Origin: GW2011-AR15 sp964512765
GTDB taxonomy: Archaea > Nanobdellota > Nanobdellia > Woesearchaeales > GW2011-AR15
Length of the DNA stretch: 64,000 nt
Direction: 5' to 3'
NCBI GenBank assembly: GCA_964512765.1
Contig: CAZEKF010000003.1
Span: 42,701-106,700, forward strand
The notes beneath the pieces were generated by a model, which was not told the origin of the DNA, did not search any database, and was given only the letters and a program-made list of their open reading frames with translations. Position numbers and translations under genes: made by a program. Below are positions 36,797-45,289 of this stretch, piece by piece (position 1 is the stretch's first letter; the number at the start of each line of letters is the position of its first letter).

Positions 36797-38266
36797 TTAA
36801 TCATTGCAACAATCTGTTGGCTGAAAATTATCATCCATTCCTTGAATTACAAACTGTTCAAACAACTGTAATTTCTTGTTGATGTTATTAACTAATACTG
36901 TATATTTAAACGTGTTTAGTTCTTCAAACTCAGGATCAAGATTATCTTTACTTTCATATCCACCTTCAATCAATGAATTAGTTATATGCAATCTTGAACC
37001 ATTATTGTTAATCTGGTTAAGCTTGTTTCCTGTAACTTCTGAATTAACTAACATTAACTGGTTTTGATTAATGAGTTCAAGTTTATCAAGGTGTTCTGCA
37101 TTTGTTAGATTAGGTCCGTCATATTCTTCATGTTCTTTAGTAATATCAAAAATTAATTTAACACCTTCATTATTATTTTTTATTACATCATTAAAAGAAT
37201 ATATCAGGCCTTTATTTCTTAAACTTAACCCTGAGAACGTATTATTATGAATATAATTGTTCACTAAAACTCCTGATCCCATTGCTACTTGGATACCGTT
37301 TTCTGAATTATTCATAACAGTATTATTAAACAAGAAATGTTTTGAAGGATACTCTTCGCCTAAATCTATGCCGTCATCTTTATTCTTTTCAACTAGATTG
37401 TTCAAAACATAACTGTAACCTCCTTTAATATCAATTCCGTCATCCCCTTTTCCATTTACTACATTTGAAGATACAAGTGTTAAGGACTTGATTAACCATA
37501 ACCCGTCGTTACAACCTTGCTTTTCTCTATTTTGCTTTATTTGGTTATTATAAATTATGGCTTGACTATCGAGAATATGAAAATTTTTATGAATAGCGTT
37601 AGATGACAATGTATTGTTATAGAAACCACCGTTAGAGTTCATAATCTGAACAGCTCCCATATGTTCAACATTACGAAAAACTGAGTTTGCAATCACAATC
37701 GAAGAATTATAAACTTCAATAACTGCTTTGAAACGGTTATCAAGGATATCATCATCACTAACATAACTAACATTTTCAAAAATAACATAATTGAACTTGT
37801 TACTTTTAATGAGTTTGCCGCAATAATCTAGATTAAAATGATTGTCAACATCTTCAAACTCACTCCAAGACATATTAAAGATAGACGTTCCTTTTTCTTT
37901 TCCATTTATCATTATACCGCGCCAATAATCATCATCTCCTTTAAAAACAATAGGTTGTTCTTCAGTACCTATTGCTATTATTCTTCCATCAATTATGAAT
38001 CTTTTATTTTCACCCATGTTAAACACTGTTCCTGGTTCAATTATGAGAGTTGTGTTTGAAGGAATGTAGATGTCTTTATCAATAGAATATTCAGATTTAT
38101 TAATTCTTAATTCAACTGATTTGTTTTTTTTAATAATATCAAAGTTAAGTGAAGTTTCTTGACTGTTAAGTTTATAAAAATTAGTCACAAGATCAATAAC
38201 TGTCAATAATAATAGAATACAAAAGATTGTAATTAGAATTTTATAATAAACTTTTTTTTTAAACAT
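36797..38266 (-). CDS. membrane-anchored right-handed beta-helix protein
   Basis: 489 residues, TM at about 8-28. The start of the helix reads DIYIPSNTTLIIEPGTVFNM, IDGRIIAIGTEEQPIVFKGD and YWRGIMINGK, the usual cap of parallel beta-helix proteins. Repeats follow with the NxIxxNxxxGI pattern: GDDGIDIKGGYSYVLNNLVE, EKNKDDGIDLGEEY, NNTVMNNSENGIQVAM, NNYIHNNTFSGLSLRN. These folds bind or cleave polysaccharide. It is a close relative of the C-terminal half of the next gene upstream. A GGGGTG Shine-Dalgarno lies eight bases before the ATG. Confidence 0.82.
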   Translation of the reverse strand: MFKKKVYYKILITIFCILLLLTVIDLVTNFYKLNSQETSLNFDIIKKNKSVELRINKSEYSIDKDIYIPSNTTLIIEPGTVFNMGENKRFIIDGRIIAIGTEEQPIVFKGDDDYWRGIMINGKEKGTSIFNMSWSEFEDVDNHFNLDYCGKLIKSNKFNYVIFENVSYVSDDDILDNRFKAVIEVYNSSIVIANSVFRNVEHMGAVQIMNSNGGFYNNTLSSNAIHKNFHILDSQAIIYNNQIKQNREKQGCNDGLWLIKSLTLVSSNVVNGKGDDGIDIKGGYSYVLNNLVEKNKDDGIDLGEEYPSKHFLFNNTVMNNSENGIQVAMGSGVLVNNYIHNNTFSGLSLRNKGLIYSFNDVIKNNNEGVKLIFDITKEHEEYDGPNLTNAEHLDKLELINQNQLMLVNSEVTGNKLNQINNNGSRLHITNSLIEGGYESKDNLDPEFEELNTFKYTVLVNNINKKLQLFEQFVIQGMDDNFQPTDCCND

Positions 38267-38274
38267 CCACTCTG

Positions 38275-38280
38275 CACCCC
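38275..38280 (-). promoter_or_regulatory. Shine-Dalgarno of the beta-helix gene
   Basis: Minus-strand GGGGTG eight bases before the ATG at 38266; it fixes the start. Confidence 0.5.
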
Positions 38281-38345
38281 AATTAATAATTATTATTGTT
38301 TGGATATTAATAAGACTTTTGGTCAGAACATTTAACTGTCAAATT

Positions 38346-40418
38346 TCAAGAATTGACCTGATGTTCAAACAACAATATTATCTTATTAATGTTATTAACC
38401 ATATTTACGTATTTTACATTAACCATTTCTTGAAACTCTGAATTTAGATCTGCGTTACTCTGAAATTCACCTTGAATAATACAGTTATCTATATCTACTA
38501 AAGAACTTTCATCATAACTTCCAGGATAATTGTTATCAGAAATAACACAATTTGTTAACAACAACCTGTTCTTGTTTATTTCTTTCAACAGTTCAAGATA
38601 TTGTTCATTTGTTAAATTTGACGTGTCTTCATCTGGTGTTGTATGCCGTTTTTCAGTAAGAAAATATAAACTAATTCCTTGATTATTATGTTTTATAATG
38701 TTATTAACTGCGTACGCAGAAGCTTTGTTCCGTAATGATAACCCACTAAGTGTGTTAGCAAGAATTGTGTTATTTACAACTATCGCGTCTGTAGAAGATA
38801 GTAATATACCACGACCGGAATTGTTCGCAATGAAGTTATTATAAATAAAATATTTTGATGGAGAAATATCTCCTGCATCAATGCCTTCGTCTTTGTTTTC
38901 TTTTAATATGTTGTTTAAAACATAACTATACCCTCCTTCAATATCCATGCCGTCGTCCCCTTTTTTAGTAACTGAATTTGAAGAAATTATAGTTAACGAG
39001 TCTTGTACCCATAGTCCATTGTTTCCTTGATTATGTGTATTCAGATCTGTTCTTTGTTTGTGGATAACAACCTGGCTAGAAGAAGAATGTAAAATATCAT
39101 TCGCGACGTTTATTAATAATGAATTATTAAACAATCCACTGTATGAATTTTTAATTTGCATAGCACCAAAATTAGTCACATCACGAAAAATTGAATTTGC
39201 CACAACAACTGACGTATTATGTGCTTCAATAACTGCTCTATGATTAAATTCTGTGGCTTCTTCAGTTTGCTCATAACTCACATTTTCAAAAACAACATGG
39301 TTAAATATATTTCCTTGGTCCAGTTTATTAAAAAAATCCTGGCCAAACCTGTTGTTTACATTCTCGAACTCTTGCCAAGTCAGGTTAACAATGTCTGGTC
39401 CTTGATCAGTTCCATTAATTACAATCCCTTCCCAATCATCTCCTCTAAAAATAATGGGTTGGTCTTTTGTACCGTTAGCAATTATTTTTCCATTAACAAT
39501 TATTTTTTTACCTTTACCTATGTTAAAAACTGTGCCAGGGTCAATTATTAGTTTTGTGCCATTTCGAACACGGATATCTTTAGATATATTGTATTTTCCT
39601 TTTTTAATTCTTAAATCAACATAATTTGTTCCATTACCAGAATTTGATTTTTTTTTAAGATTGCCGAGTTGTTTAACTATTTTGTTAATGTTAGAATATC
39701 CTTTAGTTATCAAGAACTCTTTCACTGCCCAGCTGTGTAAACAACTGAAATCATTAGTGCAAAGAATATGGTAGATCTTATTCACGTCAATTTTTGTATT
39801 AAGATATGTACTATTTTCAAGATTATCCAATTCAAGAACTGTGTAACCTGACAAATTCATTTCTGGATAAAATACTATATAGTTATCTATGTTGCTTAAT
39901 TTATGGTTAATATCATAATACACCCATTCATTAAACTGTCCAGTATCAGTAGGTAAAACACTTGTCTTGGTATAGGTTTTATTGAATAATAAAAAAAGGA
40001 ATGACGGTAAATAAGAATAACACACCTTATGACTATTACCCCACGAATCAGACTCATTGATATAACATACAAAAGAAGTTTCATTATTCATAAATATATT
40101 TTTATCATTATTTGCGTCTAAAATCAGTTTCCAAATCGGCACATTGACTGTATCTTCAACATGAAAACTGTTATACTTTCTTTCTGACCTGAAATCAATC
40201 ATGTTTTTCCCAGTATTAACAACATCATAAACATATGATCCTGATATATGTTCTCTGAATGTATTTAGTTTTTCACAATCTGTCTTGGAAATCAAGAAAT
40301 CCAAGTCTGCATTTATTTTGTTTTTATTAATATACAACTGTGTAACAAAAAATCCAATCATAAAAAAGATGATAAAGACATATACCAATAAAAGTACATG
40401 TTTTGATTTTTTACTCAT
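38346..40418 (-). CDS. fusion of tandem rhodanese-like domains and right-handed beta-helix, membrane-anchored
   Basis: 690 residues. TM at about 7-29. Residues about 55-240 are two rhodanese-like domains: the first has NMIDFRSERKYNSFHVED followed by TVNVP, the classic IDxRxxxEFxxxHIxxAxNxP entry motif; the second has YHILCTNDFSCLHSWAVKEF and then KGYSNINKIVKQLGN, with a CX5C active loop. Residues about 270-660 are a beta-helix with LIIDPGTVFNIGKGKK, GDDGMDIEGGYSYVLNNIL and NNTILANTLSGLSLRNK. The fusion ties the two domain types of this cluster together in one chain. It overlaps the gene upstream by 8 bases. Confidence 0.75.
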   Translation of the reverse strand: MSKKSKHVLLLVYVFIIFFMIGFFVTQLYINKNKINADLDFLISKTDCEKLNTFREHISGSYVYDVVNTGKNMIDFRSERKYNSFHVEDTVNVPIWKLILDANNDKNIFMNNETSFVCYINESDSWGNSHKVCYSYLPSFLFLLFNKTYTKTSVLPTDTGQFNEWVYYDINHKLSNIDNYIVFYPEMNLSGYTVLELDNLENSTYLNTKIDVNKIYHILCTNDFSCLHSWAVKEFLITKGYSNINKIVKQLGNLKKKSNSGNGTNYVDLRIKKGKYNISKDIRVRNGTKLIIDPGTVFNIGKGKKIIVNGKIIANGTKDQPIIFRGDDWEGIVINGTDQGPDIVNLTWQEFENVNNRFGQDFFNKLDQGNIFNHVVFENVSYEQTEEATEFNHRAVIEAHNTSVVVANSIFRDVTNFGAMQIKNSYSGLFNNSLLINVANDILHSSSSQVVIHKQRTDLNTHNQGNNGLWVQDSLTIISSNSVTKKGDDGMDIEGGYSYVLNNILKENKDEGIDAGDISPSKYFIYNNFIANNSGRGILLSSTDAIVVNNTILANTLSGLSLRNKASAYAVNNIIKHNNQGISLYFLTEKRHTTPDEDTSNLTNEQYLELLKEINKNRLLLTNCVISDNNYPGSYDESSLVDIDNCIIQGEFQSNADLNSEFQEMVNVKYVNMVNNINKIILLFEHQVNS

Positions 40419-41421
40419 GCAATACCACCAAATAACCTATATTACGAAGCCGCTTTAAAAATAACGTAGTGTGTAAATAAGAACAGTCATTATCATTATC
40501 ACACAAAAAGTGCACTTTGTTGAAATTCCTAACAACGTCTGGGTTAAAACTGTCTAAACAAAAGGTATTGTTATTAGTTAATGATTTGTATGAATCAATG
40601 TATTCTTGACAATTATCAACTTTGTAAAAATAATACGTGTCTGTCAGTTTAAGCAAGTTTGAGTTAAGTGACACCCTTACAATTGGATCAGGCCCTCCTG
40701 GTCCGCTAAGTATAAAATAATCTTTTGTGTCCAGGCCTAAAGATTGCATTCTTTTCTGAACATCTTCAGGCGTTGTTTGTAAGATAAATATGTTTGTAAA
40801 TCCTTTATTTGATAAAAACTGTGCAAGGACAGATGATGAATGCGCACCGCCATGGCAGTGAATGAACAACGGTTCTGTTTTGCTCAAATTAGCGGTTTTT
40901 AGAATTGCTTCTTCAACCTCGTCAATTGATTGGTTAACAAAGATCTCATTTGAAAATCTTACTTTTTCTGCATGCCCAAGGCTTACAATGTTGACCTTTC
41001 CATTATTATCAATTAAATAATCAACCATATCTTCTTCATATATCACTGTGATGTTTCCTTTTGGCAAAAAATCAAGATAACTGTTTCTTACACATTGGTC
41101 GTATGTTATCATGTTTAGAGAATTAGGGTCAACAGGTTTGTACGTGTTTAGTTCTTTAAGATATTGATAATTATATAAACTGTAGCCAGACAATAAACCA
41201 AATATCGGAACTAAAACAATAACATATTTTAGTTTAACTTTTTTTTTTGCTTTTTTCAAGATTAACACAAGCGTGATAAAGAACGATACTAGAAGTCCCC
41301 ATAGTAACGAACCTGCACTTGCAATTAATAATTGTACAGTACTCGGTGACAAAAATGCAGTTACTGGTTTAAAACTAAGTAAGACTAGGAACACAATAAC
41401 ATATTTCAGACCTTTTTTCAT
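40411..41421 (-). CDS. membrane-anchored tandem rhodanese-like protein
   Basis: 336 residues. N terminus: signal-like VIVFLVLLSFKPVTAFLSPS followed by TM segments at about 30-55 and 67-85, homologous to the N terminus of the 35530-36735 protein (AFxSPS). First rhodanese-like domain: EPLFIHCHGGAHSSSVLAQF, then LSNKGFTNIFIL, with Cys in the active loop CHGGAHS. Second: VHFLCDNDNDCSYLHTTLFL with a CX5C loop at the end of the chain. The domains would lie outside the cell. It overlaps the fusion gene downstream. Confidence 0.7.
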   Translation of the reverse strand: MKKGLKYVIVFLVLLSFKPVTAFLSPSTVQLLIASAGSLLWGLLVSFFITLVLILKKAKKKVKLKYVIVLVPIFGLLSGYSLYNYQYLKELNTYKPVDPNSLNMITYDQCVRNSYLDFLPKGNITVIYEEDMVDYLIDNNGKVNIVSLGHAEKVRFSNEIFVNQSIDEVEEAILKTANLSKTEPLFIHCHGGAHSSSVLAQFLSNKGFTNIFILQTTPEDVQKRMQSLGLDTKDYFILSGPGGPDPIVRVSLNSNLLKLTDTYYFYKVDNCQEYIDSYKSLTNNNTFCLDSFNPDVVRNFNKVHFLCDNDNDCSYLHTTLFLKRLRNIGYLVVLHE

Positions 41422-41458
41422 GTGTGTAATAGAATTATTAATGCTTAATAAAGTTCAC

Positions 41459-42424
41459 TTAATTACGTGCTAAACAGTTAATCCTAGAATTACAGTTAAC
41501 TTTACAATTCCGTATCTGATTAATAAGATTATTTGAGTATGGCTCTGATAAAACTTTTTTGAAATTATCAGATTTAACATTAACAACGGGGTTCATATAG
41601 GGACAGACTCTTAAATTACCTGTTTCATCTACAAAAACTGCTTTTTCATCAACATGGCAAACACCCATTGAAGAAAATTTTCCTTTTAACATATAATCCC
41701 AAAAAAACCATAATTGTTTTATACTATTACCAAGGTTATATTTTTGGTTTTTGTAAGAAATTAGCTTTGAAAATGTAAAGTTAATTTTTGTTTTGTCTGT
41801 GACAATCAAGTTCTTAAACTCTTTATGATCCATCCAGTTTTCTTCACCAGAATAGTTAGGCGGTGTTGACAATACTTGAAAAGTTACTGAACAAACAGTG
41901 TCATGGTTTTCAACCCAGTCAATAATGTTAGGAATTTCGTCAATATTATCTTTCATAATTGTTGTAATAAGAGTTAAATGGATCTTTTTGTTCTTAGAAA
42001 GAACGTCAATTAGTCCCATTGCTTTATTAAAAGCTCCTTTGACACCTCTTATCTCGTCATGTTTATTTGGATCCAGACTGTCAAGTGAAAGGCTTATAAT
42101 ATCAAGCCCTGATTCAAGGAATCTGTCTATCATATTTATATCTAACAAAGAACCGTTTGTTGTCAATGTTGTTTTAAGACCCATTTTTTTACATATTTTA
42201 ATTATATTGTCAAGGTTCTTTCGCAGTAACGGTTCGCCACCTGTTAAAACAATATTATTTACCTCATACAGATCATTTAGATCTTTAATTGATTTTATTA
42301 ATTGTTCATCATCCAAATAATCTTTTGACCATTCAGCTTCCCAGCACCGGCACATCTTACATTTATAATTACACAGTTGAGTGACTGTAAAGATAATATT
42401 ATCAATCTTTTTCTTTTTTAACAT
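41459..42424 (-). CDS. radical SAM/SPASM-like protein in the rhodanese cluster
   Basis: 321 residues from the ATG at 42424 (a TTG at 42436 would add four). CNYKCKMC gives Cys18, Cys22 and Cys25; IVLTGGEPLLRKNL is the SAM-binding motif. The C-terminal region CHVDEKAVFVDETGNLRVC and NCKVNCNSRINC is a short SPASM/twitch-like auxiliary-cluster region. It is predicted cytosolic, unlike its neighbours. It lies 33 bases after the dikinase-linker gene and 37 before the rhodanese-like gene, so it belongs to the same operon. Substrate unknown. Confidence 0.85.
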   Translation of the reverse strand: MLKKKKIDNIIFTVTQLCNYKCKMCRCWEAEWSKDYLDDEQLIKSIKDLNDLYEVNNIVLTGGEPLLRKNLDNIIKICKKMGLKTTLTTNGSLLDINMIDRFLESGLDIISLSLDSLDPNKHDEIRGVKGAFNKAMGLIDVLSKNKKIHLTLITTIMKDNIDEIPNIIDWVENHDTVCSVTFQVLSTPPNYSGEENWMDHKEFKNLIVTDKTKINFTFSKLISYKNQKYNLGNSIKQLWFFWDYMLKGKFSSMGVCHVDEKAVFVDETGNLRVCPYMNPVVNVKSDNFKKVLSEPYSNNLINQIRNCKVNCNSRINCLARN

Positions 42425-42457
42425 AATACTATTCAAACAAGAAGAAACTTAAAAAGA

Positions 42458-43183
42458 TTAGGTATTAACCAGTTTAAGGATAGCTGAATATTCTAACTTA
42501 AAAATATCATCAATTTTATTTTTTTTCTCAAGTTGTAATAAAATATATCTTAATTCTCTAATAATAATCAATATTTTATACTTAGCATATTCTCTCAATG
42601 TGACAAGAACAGGAAAAGTATTTTTTTCATTTGAATTCATGTAACCATCAAGATCAATTGTTTTTTTAGTTTCATAATTTGAAGCTAACTTTGCAAGTTT
42701 TATTAATTCTTCTTTAGAGTATTCTTCAAACCGTTTTGAAGAAAGTTCGTACGGGTTTAATGCATAGTGGCCAAATTTTCTGTTAAACTCATTTATTGTA
42801 ATCTTTTTTTCATATAATTTTTTTAGTAAAATGTTTTTTTCATCTTCTTTAGTAATGATCGGGTTAGAAATATTTTTATGCTTTGCGTAATAATACGCAA
42901 GTGCAAGGTTATGATACACTAATTTATCATACACTTTTTCAAACTCAGAAAATAGTTTTTTTATTGATTTGGTTTTAGGCACTTTATATTTTTTAAAAAA
43001 ACTGTAAAATTCAGTGTAACCTTGCCTACAGTAATATTCAAGTTTAACATCCCTAGCTAATTTTTTAAATATTGACTTAGTTTTGAACTCATCATAATAC
43101 TTTTTGTCTAGTTTCAGAACAATTTTTATTAAATGTTTTGTTAGATTACTAGGATTTTGCACAAATTCTGTTGTATCAGTCAT
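42458..43183 (-). CDS. stand-alone helical linker domain of PEP-synthase/dikinase type
   Basis: 241 residues, no TM. The second half shows hallmarks of the segment between the ATP-grasp and phosphohistidine domains in PEP-synthase-like and rifampin-phosphotransferase-like proteins: NRKFGHYALNPYELSSKRFE (compare YGHRxxNEYDLSxxRW), TLREYAKYKILIIIRELRYI and KIDDIFKLEYSAILKL (compare RExxR..., DDIFxLxxxE). It carries neither the ATP-grasp domain nor the catalytic His, which lies in a separate gene (44120-44434). It overlaps the rhodanese-like gene upstream by 4 bases. Confidence 0.65.
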   Translation of the reverse strand: MTDTTEFVQNPSNLTKHLIKIVLKLDKKYYDEFKTKSIFKKLARDVKLEYYCRQGYTEFYSFFKKYKVPKTKSIKKLFSEFEKVYDKLVYHNLALAYYYAKHKNISNPIITKEDEKNILLKKLYEKKITINEFNRKFGHYALNPYELSSKRFEEYSKEELIKLAKLASNYETKKTIDLDGYMNSNEKNTFPVLVTLREYAKYKILIIIRELRYILLQLEKKNKIDDIFKLEYSAILKLVNT

Positions 43184-44130
43184 GTGTTTCTTTCACTCCA
43201 TTTTGCAATGTATAATTTATCCATTATTATTGGATTCTCAGTTATGTCATAACTTTCAAATCCTGGAGATTCATATGTTTTGTGTATTTTTAAAACATCA
43301 ATATCATAATAATTTAACAATTGCCGTGTTAAGAAACAATGTATAGGCAGGTAACATATTACTTTTGCATCATTAAAATTAACATTATTATAAGGTAAGA
43401 TATGGCTTGAACTGAACTCATAATCTTCAGACATAAAAGGCATGACATTATTATATGTAACTGCTATAATTTTGTCTTTTGTAGTATCAATAAGATCATG
43501 GTTTAATAAAATGTACTGGTCGTGTTTATCAAACACAAAGAAGATATAATCAGTTTTTTTGTCAAATTTTAATTCATCAATAAGAATATCATTATTTCCA
43601 TCCACGTTAAAAGCGTAATTTAACTTGTTTGTGTATTCAAGTTCTGTTTCTTCTTTTGTGTAAACAGAAGTGTACGAAGTATTATACCCGTACAGGTTCA
43701 AAATAATTGATACTGTTTTTGCAGTTGAGCCCCAGTGGCATAATAAAACAACATTATCTTCCCTGGTAAGGTTTAATGAAGACATATAATTATCAATTTT
43801 TGTAACATTGTCTGCGTTGTGCACTAATGAAAAATAATTTGTTTTAATAACATTTGATAAGTTTAATGATAATACTGAAAGAATTTTATAATCTCCATCA
43901 ATCGCATCATTTACACTTACATAATGCATTAGTTCAGTTACATTACGGTTTTCATCTTCAACAAATGATTCCCATTTTTCTTTGTAATAATCTTCAATTT
44001 CTTGCTGGTTCAGTAAAGGATCATTTAATTTTTTTAAACGAGAATATTTAGTAATAAACTGAAATACTGTCATTAAAATAATAATTAATAAGAAAACAAT
44101 AATTAATGTAGTTAATTTATTATTTTTCAA
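43180..44130 (-). CDS. membrane-anchored tandem rhodanese-like protein, TTG start
   Basis: 316 residues from a TTG at 44130, with a GGTG core 11 bases upstream; no ATG precedes the TM. One TM at about 7-27; it lacks the two-TM AFxSPS head of its paralogs. First rhodanese-like domain: DNVVLLCHWGSTAKTVSIIL, then NLYGYNTSY. Second: AKVICYLPIHCFLTRQLL with a CX5C loop, nearly the same as CHRTLHCFLTRQLL in the 35530-36735 protein. It is inserted between the two dikinase-piece genes with small overlaps on both sides. Confidence 0.65.
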   Translation of the reverse strand: MKNNKLTTLIIVFLLIIILMTVFQFITKYSRLKKLNDPLLNQQEIEDYYKEKWESFVEDENRNVTELMHYVSVNDAIDGDYKILSVLSLNLSNVIKTNYFSLVHNADNVTKIDNYMSSLNLTREDNVVLLCHWGSTAKTVSIILNLYGYNTSYTSVYTKEETELEYTNKLNYAFNVDGNNDILIDELKFDKKTDYIFFVFDKHDQYILLNHDLIDTTKDKIIAVTYNNVMPFMSEDYEFSSSHILPYNNVNFNDAKVICYLPIHCFLTRQLLNYYDIDVLKIHKTYESPGFESYDITENPIIMDKLYIAKWSERNT

Positions 44131-44434
44131 TTTTTAGCACACCATTTTCATAGTTAAGAACGCCTGTTTCAGGAACTTTACTTGTTATATCAGAAATCAA
44201 GACTACAGGAATATTTCTTTCCCTGGCAAGAATAGCTAGATGTGATAACACACTTCCTGTTTCTGTTATTATCAATGACAAAGAAGGTAATATAATTGAG
44301 AAGTCAGGGTTTAAAGTTTTACATATGACGCATTCTACATTATTTTCATAGTCAAGCACATGGTTAATAACCTTATATTTAATATTTGACAAGTCGTTGC
44401 CTGAACCAACAATAGTTTTACCTGTAAATTTCAT
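44120..44434 (-). CDS. stand-alone PEP-utilising-enzyme mobile (phosphohistidine) domain
   Basis: 104 residues. Start taken at the ATG at 44434, because GGGGGTG lies a few bases upstream; the longer reading from 44455 starts before that site. The motif IITETGSVLSHLAILARERN followed by IPVVL is the signature of the swivelling domain of PEP synthase, PPDK and enzyme I (TxxGxxxSHxAIxARExxIPxV), with the catalytic His in SHLAI. In known enzymes this His carries phosphate between an ATP-grasp domain and the substrate. No ATP-grasp partner of this type is in the window. Confidence 0.82.
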   Translation of the reverse strand: MKFTGKTIVGSGNDLSNIKYKVINHVLDYENNVECVICKTLNPDFSIILPSLSLIITETGSVLSHLAILARERNIPVVLISDITSKVPETGVLNYENGVLKIEK

Positions 44435-44437
44435 TTC

Positions 44438-44444
44438 ACACCCC
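44438..44444 (-). promoter_or_regulatory. Shine-Dalgarno of the phosphohistidine-domain gene
   Basis: Minus-strand GGGGGTG ending four bases before the ATG at 44434. It decides the start of the first gene of the rhodanese cluster. Confidence 0.55.
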
Positions 44445-44493
44445 CATACTGGCATAAGTCTGGTTTGTTTAAATAGTTTTTGTGTAAAAATAG

Positions 44494-44503
44494 ATTTAAA
44501 TAC
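44494..44503 (+). promoter_or_regulatory. TATA-like promoter of the ABC exporter operon
   Basis: ATTTAAATAC centred about 27 bases before the ATG at 44525, in a divergent gap with the rhodanese cluster; leaderless spacing. Confidence 0.45.
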
Positions 44504-44524
44504 ATCTAGAATTTTATAATAACA

Positions 44525-45289
44525 ATGGGGTTTAAAGAACAGTTTAACATTATTCTTGAACTGGCAAAAAAGGATATTAGACTCAATTATAATAACACAG
44601 TCTTTGGTTATTTATGGATGGTTATTAATCCTTTATTTCTACTCATTACATTATACATTGTTTTTTCTATTATAATGAAAATGGAACTGCCTAACTACCA
44701 AATATTTCTATTATTAGGTATTATTGTCTGGAACTTTTTTTCAGAAGCAACAACAAAAAGTCTTGATTCAATAAGGTCAAGTGTTGATCTGTTAAAAAAG
44801 ATTAAAATTCCTCTTTATTCAATAATATTCAGCGCAAACGTCTCATCCATAATTAGTTTTGCCATTAATTTAACCATACTTGTTTTAATGATGCTTATAT
44901 TCAGGATAAACATTTTTACTCCAATAAGAATATTAAGTTTAGTTTATTTTGCACTTTTATTTTTATTAGTGGTTAGTGTGTCATTTTTGATATCAACTGC
45001 TCATATCTTGTTTAAAGATACTTTCCATATCTGGAACTTTTTGTTACTCATCGGGTTCTGGTTAACTCCGATTATTTACCCTGAACAGTACATTCCTACA
45101 CAATATCTTAAATATTACATGCTTAACCCATTAGCTAGGTTAATTAGTCATTTAAGAAATAGTATAATCTATAACCATGTTGATTCACTTATTCAGATAC
45201 TTATCACTGTTTCAATAGTGTTCAGCGTATTTTTTGTCTCTGTCTGGTTTTATAATAATTATGCAAAAAAGATTTATGATGTAATATGA
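44525..45289 (+). CDS. ABC-2-type polysaccharide exporter permease (Wzm/TagG-like)
   Basis: 254 residues with six TM segments. LAKKDIRLNYNNTVFGYLWM near the N terminus and the C-terminal FWLTPIIYPEQYIPTQYLKY and MLNPLARLISHLRNSI are conserved features of the O-antigen/teichoic-acid exporter permeases. It pairs with the ATPase gene that overlaps it by 4 bases. Together they would flip or export a lipid-linked glycan built by the surrounding enzymes. Confidence 0.92.
   Translation: MGFKEQFNIILELAKKDIRLNYNNTVFGYLWMVINPLFLLITLYIVFSIIMKMELPNYQIFLLLGIIVWNFFSEATTKSLDSIRSSVDLLKKIKIPLYSIIFSANVSSIISFAINLTILVLMMLIFRINIFTPIRILSLVYFALLFLLVVSVSFLISTAHILFKDTFHIWNFLLLIGFWLTPIIYPEQYIPTQYLKYYMLNPLARLISHLRNSIIYNHVDSLIQILITVSIVFSVFFVSVWFYNNYAKKIYDVI

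Noticed and set aside
41898..42320. 140-residue open frame on the plus strand
   Set aside because: It is antisense to the radical SAM gene of the rhodanese cluster and shows no domain or ribosome site.
44435..44455. longer start (MPVWGCE) for the phosphohistidine-domain gene
   Set aside because: The GGGGGTG ribosome site lies inside this extension and points to the ATG at 44434.
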